Positions 57,890-64,000 of a stretch of 64,000 nucleotides of DNA are shown one piece after another (the first letter of the stretch is position 1; every line of letters begins with the position of its first letter). Under the pieces are notes generated by a model. That model saw nothing but the letters and a program-made list of their open reading frames with translations, was not told where the DNA came from and did no database searches. This stretch comes from a bacterium (GTDB lineage Bacteria; JAHJDO01): assembly GCA_030652805.1 (NCBI GenBank), contig JAUSPT010000032.1, positions 1 to 64,000 of the forward strand. The letters run 5' to 3'. The position numbers and the translations under genes are program-made.

Positions 57890-58565
57890 TTTTTATTCTC
57901 TCCTTCAATAATAATTTTTTTAAATCTTGAAATATTTGATTAAAATTCTTTACCTTTTTGCTTTCTTCGATGTCTCTGAATATATATGAACCGTCTAACT
58001 CGTATTCAGCAATTATTCTGCTTTTCGTTATATCTTTATCTTTGTAAGTAAATATCGTATCATTATCAGTAGAGACAAGCACTATTTTTATATCCTTCGT
58101 TATTTTGCTTGTTCTTAATTTCAACTTCCAATAAGCAGCCTGTGCAACTCTTTCTCTCAGACTGGCCTTACATGAAATAATCATTTTTACAGAACAGTCA
58201 CTTTTATTATAGACTATTATGTCAGCATCAGGTACTACTGAGTGTTTATCATAAAACACTTCCACATTTCTACGTACTTTATCTAATTTCTCATTCAGCT
58301 TTTTCCTTGAAAGTCTGTTATCGTTTGTTATACCAATATTCTCGTCTAAATTTTGGATAAAATCCTTAACAATGAAAGTTATCAACTTTTGCAGATTATG
58401 CCCACTCCAGCTATTCCATGCTTGATTAGGATCTTTTCCTCTCCTCATAGCTTCACTTTTGTACTTTTTTTTAATATCAGAGAATATCTTACTCACGAAA
58501 TTAAAGTCATTTGGACTTTTCTCCCTTTCCATTAAATATATTTTTTTCAAGTCCTTAAAAGTCAT
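57870..58565 (-). CDS. Type II-like restriction endonuclease, PD-(D/E)xK, BsaWI-like
   Basis: A nuclease candidate of 231 residues. GKDPNQAWNSWSGHNLQKLI around 43-62 is a pattern often seen in type II enzymes. PDAD at 112-115 and SCK at 131-133 form a PD...xCK variant, and SLRERV at 135-140 follows. The SCK..LRERV combination recalls BsaWI-type enzymes that cut WCCGGW, as I remember them; this is not verified. It lies between MTase1 (4 nt) and the 89-residue gene. Sequence specificity is unknown. Confidence 0.65.
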   Translation of the reverse strand: MTFKDLKKIYLMEREKSPNDFNFVSKIFSDIKKKYKSEAMRRGKDPNQAWNSWSGHNLQKLITFIVKDFIQNLDENIGITNDNRLSRKKLNEKLDKVRRNVEVFYDKHSVVPDADIIVYNKSDCSVKMIISCKASLRERVAQAAYWKLKLRTSKITKDIKIVLVSTDNDTIFTYKDKDITKSRIIAEYELDGSYIFRDIEESKKVKNFNQIFQDLKKLLLKERIKNDQETN

Positions 58566-58569
58566 AATC

Positions 58570-59940
58570 TCACTCCTTTAAACCAATTACAATATACTCG
58601 ACAGGATATGCTTGCGAATTCGCATTGTCATTACTTGCAAACCTGCCAGTCTTTTCATCTCTTTTCTGCGGAAGTATCTTTGAAGGGATTTCTCTTTTTA
58701 TAATCCTGTCAAGTTTAAAGCCTGAATGTTGCAAACTTTCCGCAAAGACTTCTGCATTTAGTATGTTTACTCCTTTAAGTTTAGTATCGCCAATGACATA
58801 GCAACATCTGCTACCATGCTTTAAAATTCTGAAACTTTCATCAAATACTTCTTCCATATCAATAAAAAATGCTTCGATTTCTTTTGCCATTTTCTTGCTT
58901 TTTGTAGACATTTCAAAAACAATGTCCCTAGCAATTTCACTTTTTAATTCTTTGTCTTCGTACCCTTTGTATGAAGTCCCAATAAACTCTTTTTTGTATT
59001 CCCCTAAATCATCTACCAAGTCAAACCAGATTGTTGATAACTGATGTAAATCAGCATATTCATAGCTTGTAACATAAGGACTTGAACTTACTATTAAGTC
59101 AACACTCTCATCAGAAACAGGTTGTCTCCTTGCATCATCAATCTTGATGTTTAGATAATTATTTAGGTTCTTTCCCATTAATCTCTCAGGAATAACACGA
59201 TAAAAAGCTTCATTACCTCTCTGCATTTTCCTTAAATGCCTTCGCAATACGTTATAGGGCTTTATCTGCTGTTTTTTAAAATCTCTTGTTGGTTTTGTGC
59301 TCACCTGTAACCATATAGAACAATTTTTCAAGATGTGACTGAAAGCAACGAGGAAAAAGTCCCTGATAGTCCTATCTTTTTCGTTATAAATAACTCTTAA
59401 TATTTTCCCAAGCTCAATCTTATTTTCTGTAGTGAACCAGTAATTAATTCTGTCTACATGTTTTTGTGGAATTAAAGGATTGATTTGTTGTCCATCCAAA
59501 AATTTTAATCTTGATAAAATTTTTATTATTTTTTTATCAAGATATTCAGGATTTATAGGTGTTGCCTTTACTTTCGTCATTAGACAAGCTATTTTATTAA
59601 TATCTGTTCCACTAGCTTTAAAGCCTCTCGATATTGCAGTGACTATAGTAGTTCCACAACCCATAAATGGATCATTTATATGGGCGTTCTCATCAGATAT
59701 GTATTCATCAACAAGTTTTTCAACCAACTGAGGAATAAATTTAGCGGGATAACGATGATAACAATGAGTCCATTTAGCAGTATCTGACGGCTTATACTCT
59801 ATAAAAGACCAATCTTTATCAATTTCTTTTTTATTAAAAACTTTGATAATTTTGTTAGCTAGATTTTCTCTTTCAGATTCAATAAATTGAACAGGAAAAA
59901 TACCTTCATGGATGTTTGTATTGACTACAGCTCTCTGCAT
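58570..59940 (-). CDS. DNA methyltransferase 1 (likely N4-cytosine type)
   Basis: A 456-residue methyltransferase. Motif X-like HRYPAKFIPQLVEKLV, SAM motif I DPFMGCGTT (about 90-98), then a long middle region that may hold target recognition, and motif IV SSSPYVTSYEY (about 285). SSPY is close to SPPY, typical of N4-cytosine enzymes. A GTG at 59958 exists, but GAGGA precedes the ATG at 59940. It lies 19 nt after vorA, so it opens the inserted block and would be read from the oxidoreductase promoter unless it has its own. Confidence 0.88.
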   Translation of the reverse strand: MQRAVVNTNIHEGIFPVQFIESERENLANKIIKVFNKKEIDKDWSFIEYKPSDTAKWTHCYHRYPAKFIPQLVEKLVDEYISDENAHINDPFMGCGTTIVTAISRGFKASGTDINKIACLMTKVKATPINPEYLDKKIIKILSRLKFLDGQQINPLIPQKHVDRINYWFTTENKIELGKILRVIYNEKDRTIRDFFLVAFSHILKNCSIWLQVSTKPTRDFKKQQIKPYNVLRRHLRKMQRGNEAFYRVIPERLMGKNLNNYLNIKIDDARRQPVSDESVDLIVSSSPYVTSYEYADLHQLSTIWFDLVDDLGEYKKEFIGTSYKGYEDKELKSEIARDIVFEMSTKSKKMAKEIEAFFIDMEEVFDESFRILKHGSRCCYVIGDTKLKGVNILNAEVFAESLQHSGFKLDRIIKREIPSKILPQKRDEKTGRFASNDNANSQAYPVEYIVIGLKE

Positions 59941-59958
59941 TTCTCTTTCCTCAAGCAC

Positions 59959-60699
59959 CTATCCGCTTTTATCCTTAATCACCCCAAGAGGATAAGTCTT
60001 TATTAACGTATTATCAATCCACTCCGCAGCTTTCTGTGGAGTCATAGCAAGGTTAACAGGACACTGAGACAGAACCTCAACCATTGAAAACCCCTTGTCT
60101 TCCAGCTGTACTTGAAAAGCTTTTTTGATGGCTTTTTTAGCTTTAATAATATTTGCCGGTTTATTCACTGCCACTCTTTCTATATAAATAGATCCATCCG
60201 TAATAGCCAGCATTTCTGAGATTTTTATTGGGTATCCAATTAGCCTGGCATCTCTGCCTAAAGGAGTTGTTGTTGTCTTTTGACTAAGTAATGTTGTGGG
60301 AGCCATTTGTCCGCCTGTCATTCCATATACGGTATTATTTACAAATATTGTGGTTATTCTTTCCCCGCGATTTGCTGCATGAATTATCTCTCCTGTGCCT
60401 ATAGCAGCAAGATCTCCATCTCCTTGATATGTAAATACAACTTTATCAGGATGAACCCGCTTTATTCCTGTTGCAACAGCAGGTGTTCTTCCATGCGCAG
60501 CTTCAGTCATATCTATATTAAAATAATGATACATAATAACTGCGCACCCAACAGGAGGAACTCCAATAGTTCTATCCTGAATGCCAAGTTCATCTATTAC
60601 CTCACCTATTAACCTATGGACAATCCCATGCCCACAACCCGGGCAATAATGAAATGGTTTGTCTGTCATAGATCTTGGCCTGCCAAATATCTTCTTCAT
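59959..60699 (-). CDS. vorA: 2-oxoacid:ferredoxin oxidoreductase, beta subunit
   Basis: The TPP-binding subunit, 246 residues. YCPGCGHGIVHRLI carries the metal-near cysteines, and GDGDLAAIGTGEIIHAANR with VNNTVYGMTGGQMAPTT is the TPP-binding core of KOR/VOR beta subunits. It starts 3 nt after vorA's partner, the alpha gene. Together with alpha, gamma and delta it makes a four-subunit ferredoxin enzyme. Substrate choice (2-ketoisovalerate, ketoglutarate or pyruvate) is inferred from alpha only. Confidence 0.9.
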   Translation of the reverse strand: MKKIFGRPRSMTDKPFHYCPGCGHGIVHRLIGEVIDELGIQDRTIGVPPVGCAVIMYHYFNIDMTEAAHGRTPAVATGIKRVHPDKVVFTYQGDGDLAAIGTGEIIHAANRGERITTIFVNNTVYGMTGGQMAPTTLLSQKTTTTPLGRDARLIGYPIKISEMLAITDGSIYIERVAVNKPANIIKAKKAIKKAFQVQLEDKGFSMVEVLSQCPVNLAMTPQKAAEWIDNTLIKTYPLGVIKDKSG

Positions 60700-60701
60700 C
60701 T

Positions 60702-61784
60702 CTATTCTTTCTTTTTTGTGCCTTTGTGCCTTTGTACCTCTAATTCTTTAATTCTATTTACTATCTCTTCTGACGTAGGAACTCCTCCACCCATTCTTCC
60801 ATAAAAATACACAGGGCATCTTCCCAGAACCGCAAGTTTTACATCTTCAACCATCTGTCCTGCGCTCATCTCCACAGTAAGAACATACCTGACATTATTA
60901 CTTATCTTTCTTATTATTGCTGATGGATAAGGCCATAATGTGATAGGTCGAATCAACCCGGCTTTTATCCCCTCTTTTCTCAAAAGAAACACAGATTCTT
61001 TGCAAATTCGAGCGCACATTCCATAAGCTACCAGTATTATCTCTGCGTCATCTGTCAACACTGCTTCGTATTCTACAAGCTCTTTCTCTATTCTTCTATA
61101 CTTGTTCTGAATTTTCTTATTATGCTCTTCCAACTCTCCAACTTTCAGCATCAGAGTCCTGATTATATTTGCCCTGCGGCCTTTTGCGCCGGTAAGCGCC
61201 CATGTTTTTGGGGGAAGCTTCAACTCTTTTATTTTTCTTATTTCCAATGGCTCCATCATTTGCCCGAGGAAACCATCTCCCAATATCATCACAGGATTTC
61301 GGTATTTATCTGCCAGGTAAAAAGCTCTGGCTGTCCAGTCATAAAGCTCCTGAACAGAGGCAGGCCCGATTGTAATAAGTCTATAATCTCCATGTCCTCC
61401 ACCTTTTACTGCCTGAAAGTAATCTGCCTGAGAAGGAGTTATATCTCCCAATCCCGGACCAGCACGCATTACATTCACAATTACACACGGCAGCTCTGCG
61501 CCTGCAATATAGGAGATTCCTTCCTGTTTAAGACTTATTCCAGGACTGGATGAAGATGTCATAGCTCTTGCGCCGGCCGCTGACGCGCCAAAGACCATGT
61601 TAATGGCAGCAAGCTCACTTTCAGATTGGATAAAGACACCTCCAAGTTCACCTAATCTCTCTGCCATATATGCGGTTAATTCATTCTGCGGAGTTATAGG
61701 ATAACCGAAATAATGCCTGCATCCCGCCTGAATCGCGGCCTCTCCAACAGCGCCATTTCCACTCATTAAGACTTTCTCTGTCAT
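60702..61784 (-). CDS. vorB: 2-oxoacid:ferredoxin oxidoreductase, alpha subunit (VorB-like)
   Basis: A 360-residue alpha subunit. GNGAVGEAAIQAGCRHYFGYPITPQNEL (partly listed) is the N-terminal domain, with the conserved ITPQ..L stretch. FIQSESELAAINMVFGAS and MTSSSSPGISLKQEG follow, and MRAGPGLGDITPSQADYFQA and GHGDYRLITIGPAS are close to 3-methyl-2-oxobutanoate (ketoisovalerate) enzymes. Acyl-CoAs from branched 2-oxoacids could supply fabH or ATP synthesis. It follows a GT39 gene by 10 nt. Confidence 0.88.
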   Translation of the reverse strand: MTEKVLMSGNGAVGEAAIQAGCRHYFGYPITPQNELTAYMAERLGELGGVFIQSESELAAINMVFGASAAGARAMTSSSSPGISLKQEGISYIAGAELPCVIVNVMRAGPGLGDITPSQADYFQAVKGGGHGDYRLITIGPASVQELYDWTARAFYLADKYRNPVMILGDGFLGQMMEPLEIRKIKELKLPPKTWALTGAKGRRANIIRTLMLKVGELEEHNKKIQNKYRRIEKELVEYEAVLTDDAEIILVAYGMCARICKESVFLLRKEGIKAGLIRPITLWPYPSAIIRKISNNVRYVLTVEMSAGQMVEDVKLAVLGRCPVYFYGRMGGGVPTSEEIVNRIKELEVQRHKGTKKKE

Positions 61785-61794
61785 TCAGTATCCT

Positions 61795-63666
61795 CTATAT
61801 TAATCCAAGTAAGAATACCCCTTTTTTTGAATATAGGCAAGTAGTAAATCTGGCTATGAATTCATTGAACCTCTCCTCTGCACCGTATTTCCAGTTGAAT
61901 GAACGATATGTATTAGAGACTCTTTTGACCTCAGAGGCGTTATATAATATGTGTGTAATATGCGTGTCCCTCAATTTAGCATAAATAATGCTGGCATTCT
62001 CAGATGCGTTAGATATCTCCACAATATCGTTAACATCAAGAGGGCTACTTCCAACATAATCCCTATCGCAGTAGAAACTCTGATTCTCTCCTACGAATAG
62101 GATTTTACTATTTTCTGGTAACTTTTCATTAATAAATTTGAACGCACCATACTGGTAAAGATTTTTTGATAGGAATTCTTCCTTTGTTACTTTCCCATAC
62201 GCTGCATCAAAAAAGTTAAAACCAACAGTCGCTGCAAATTTAAATGTGTTCCAGCATAAAAATCCAATAACAAGAATGTGTAACACTATTGAAATTATCT
62301 TACTCTTTTTAAAATTAACCAGAGCATATGCTGTCAATATACTTGCAACGGCTAAACAAGGAAGCAAGAATCTAATTATCCGATGCGTAAAGAACATCCA
62401 GAGTATAAAAACTAGTATAGTGTATGATATAAGTATTTTTATATTCCTATTAAGCCTGGTAAAAAATAATACAGGCAATATTAACAAAATTACGCTCCCC
62501 TGCCTATCCAGAGGCATTTTCCATAATAGAGAGACAATATGCAATACGTTCATATCCTTTGATATGTGAAATCTTGTAAACCTCTGGACAAGTTCTCTGT
62601 TCCAGTCAATGCCGCCAAAGATGTTATAAAACAACGGATATACTGGGTTATGAGTATATATAAGATTCTTTATAAGCCATGGTAAAAAAGCGAGAGACGC
62701 AAAGAATATAAACAAGAGCACACTTTTGCATGTATTCTTGAGAATGCTCTCTTTCTTTTGAAGTATAAAAGTCATAATAAAAATAAGTGCAGTAGGAATA
62801 AAATATAATGCTCCTGTGTATTTAGTGCCGATTGCAAATCCACAAAATATACCGGCAAGCATTAACCATGTTGCCTCGTTCTTAGAAGACCAATTAAGAA
62901 TACAAAAAAGCATTAGTAGACCATAAAGCACTAATCCAAGATCATTAAAGGCATAGGTTGATGATAAACACGCTACAGGCATATTATAAAATATTGCGGC
63001 TGCCAAAAGGCCTACATTCCTGCCGAAGTATTTTCTTCCAGTAACAAAGATTGTTAAAACACATAAGATACCTATAGAAAAATGTATTAGTTTTGCCAAT
63101 ATCTCATCCTTTATTACTAGGGCAAGGGTATAGAACATCTCTGCTCCGAAAGGAAGATTTGAATACATATTGTGAGGGATAAAGAATATCCTGCCGGCTC
63201 TCACATAGAGTTTTGGAAATGCAAGATGGTATGAAAGGGTATCATAGTTCAAAGGAGGTGCCAATGCGCCTGTAAAGGCAAGAAATATTGTTAGTCCTAT
63301 TGATATTATCAAAAACTTGTTAAATGCGGAGATATATGGAAGTTGAGATATTATCTCTTTTGAAAATCTTTCAGAAAAGCTAGATTTTAATTTGCTAAAA
63401 AAGTATTTGATCTCCCTGATTGAAACTATGCATAGCATTAATAATACTGAGTACAGACAAAATCTATTTAACCCTTTAGCAAAACCAATAAGCAGCACTA
63501 GAATAGATAGTACTCCCAATCCCAGTCCAAATGATAGGGACATTTCCTCAAGAAGGGACTTCGTCCTCAATTTAAAAAGATCTAATAGCTTTTTACCAAG
63601 TCCTAAAATTGATGTAAAAATAAATGCGAGCAGAATAATCTGGGAGAATATATATTGGAATTTCAC
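61795..63666 (-). CDS. Membrane GT39-type glycosyltransferase
   Basis: An integral membrane protein of 623 residues with a dozen or more hydrophobic segments. PPLNYDTLSYHLAFPKLYV in the first large loop has the acidic Asp of polyprenyl-phosphate-sugar transferases, and YNMPVACLSSTYAFNDLG is the second. The C-terminal part is a soluble domain. It starts by overlapping the ferredoxin gene (4 nt) and ends 10 nt before vorB, so a glycosyltransferase lies inside an oxidoreductase operon, a placement with no obvious metabolic logic. Confidence 0.75.
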   Translation of the reverse strand: MKFQYIFSQIILLAFIFTSILGLGKKLLDLFKLRTKSLLEEMSLSFGLGLGVLSILVLLIGFAKGLNRFCLYSVLLMLCIVSIREIKYFFSKLKSSFSERFSKEIISQLPYISAFNKFLIISIGLTIFLAFTGALAPPLNYDTLSYHLAFPKLYVRAGRIFFIPHNMYSNLPFGAEMFYTLALVIKDEILAKLIHFSIGILCVLTIFVTGRKYFGRNVGLLAAAIFYNMPVACLSSTYAFNDLGLVLYGLLMLFCILNWSSKNEATWLMLAGIFCGFAIGTKYTGALYFIPTALIFIMTFILQKKESILKNTCKSVLLFIFFASLAFLPWLIKNLIYTHNPVYPLFYNIFGGIDWNRELVQRFTRFHISKDMNVLHIVSLLWKMPLDRQGSVILLILPVLFFTRLNRNIKILISYTILVFILWMFFTHRIIRFLLPCLAVASILTAYALVNFKKSKIISIVLHILVIGFLCWNTFKFAATVGFNFFDAAYGKVTKEEFLSKNLYQYGAFKFINEKLPENSKILFVGENQSFYCDRDYVGSSPLDVNDIVEISNASENASIIYAKLRDTHITHILYNASEVKRVSNTYRSFNWKYGAEERFNEFIARFTTCLYSKKGVFLLGLI

Positions 63667-63866
63667 TTATATATTTGAATCGCTATATCAGGACAAACTA
63701 ACCCACAGAATGTACAGGATGTACATTTCTCTGGACAGGCAACCTCTGCAGGGAAAAAACCCTTTGAATTTTGCATCTTTGATATATTTAATGCTTTTCT
63801 GGAGCATACTGATATACAAAGCCTACACCCTTTGCATCTCTCCTTGTCTATAACCACGTTGGGCAT
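63663..63866 (-). CDS. 2-oxoacid:ferredoxin oxidoreductase, delta (2[4Fe-4S]) subunit
   Basis: A 67-residue ferredoxin-like protein with two CxxCxxCxxxC clusters: CKGCRLCISVC and CTSCTFCGLVCPD. It would carry electrons from the TPP site to external ferredoxin. The spacer between clusters is long (KALNISKMQNSKGFFPAEVACPEK in part), as in VOR/KOR delta subunits. AAGGTG precedes the ATG. It overlaps the GT39 gene by 4 nt and begins 14 nt after a partial gene. Confidence 0.85.
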   Translation of the reverse strand: MPNVVIDKERCKGCRLCISVCSRKALNISKMQNSKGFFPAEVACPEKCTSCTFCGLVCPDIAIQIYK

Positions 63867-63879
63867 AACAGAGCACCTT

Positions 63880-64000
63880 TTACTTATCCCGAATGCTTTC
63901 GGGATTTACTGAATGTCCACTCCACTTGAGCTTTTTCCTGAGTATTGTAAAAAAATCATTTTCAGGTAACGAAATTAACTTCAAAGTATATGGAGCTTTT
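63880..64000 (-). CDS. Partial CDS entering from right edge, unidentified
   Basis: An open frame of 39 codons runs from the edge to a TAA at 63880-63882. It reads KAPYTLKLISLPENDFFTIL then RKKLKWSGHSVNPESIRDK. Its composition and the lack of other stops suggest the true C-terminus of a gene on the ferredoxin strand. No family is recognised from so short a piece. A CCCGAA...TTCGGG hairpin (about 63888-63903) lies inside its last codons. Confidence 0.4.
   Translation of the reverse strand, partial: KAPYTLKLISLPENDFFTILRKKLKWSGHSVNPESIRDK

Noticed and set aside
63885-63905. CCCGAA...TTCGGG hairpin as a rho-independent terminator
   Set aside because: It lies within the last codons of the partial gene and is not followed by a T-run in the direction of transcription.

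Overview
The window is a dense, A+T-rich bacterial chromosome segment with short intergenic gaps, many ATGA-type overlaps and clear Shine-Dalgarno sites. A heptose-7-phosphate kinase, several lipoproteins, two GT39-type glycosyltransferases, and ferredoxin-dependent 2-oxoacid oxidation with phosphate acetyltransferase suggest a Gram-negative-type anaerobe. The mix, including a DUF5678 protein and a CdsZ-type zinc-ribbon protein, would fit a candidate-phylum lineage such as Omnitrophota or a PVC relative. That assignment is inference; there is no 16S rRNA here.

Layout. 1-5400 (+): the tail of a transposase, two anchored hypothetical proteins, the KtrB/KtrA potassium system, folE and a nagA-like gene. 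5397-15699 (-): hisB-hisA-hisI, then hom, PAP2, thrC and lysC (threonine/lysine branch), a patch of small genes including a MNT gene with a truncated HEPN partner, then aspC, a stand-alone lipoyl domain, lipA and lipB. 15755-18147: a G+C-richer DegT aminotransferase plus PHP pair ending in an attC-like site. 18175-21829 (-): lpdA, argS, yqeK. 21899-32016 (+): a GT39 transferase, pta, rpmF-plsX-fabH-fabD, then rplI-obgE-proB-proA-nadD. 32021-36496 (-): rnpB (overlapped by the RNase H gene), a CdsZ-like protein, two tRNAs, apt, a Na/Ca antiporter and manC. 36605-43883 (+): a carbohydrate-phosphate catabolic operon (FGGY kinase, Zn dehydrogenase, SrlD-like SDR, PHP protein, FucA-like aldolase, LsrF-like aldolase, truncated RhaD/SDR fusion). 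43898-48440 (-): six unrelated genes resembling an integron cassette array. 48609-64000 (-): one long operon-like run: xerD, an MBL hydrolase, ligA, a phosphoesterase, rfaE1 and a 2-oxoacid:ferredoxin oxidoreductase (gamma, beta, alpha, delta). A six-gene restriction-modification block separates its gamma and beta subunits.

Most interesting parts: (1) the block at 54484-59940, with two DNA methyltransferases, a PD-(D/E)xK nuclease, a DGxQR/DndB-like protein, a HEPN-like protein and a small orphan, lying inside the oxidoreductase operon; (2) attC-like DNA at 15755-15809 and a related half-site at 47862-47886, suggesting cassette-borne genes although no integron integrase is visible; (3) the SDR gene at 42777, whose ideally placed start is ATA rather than ATG; (4) the last part of the RNase H gene being read through the 5' end of RNase P RNA.
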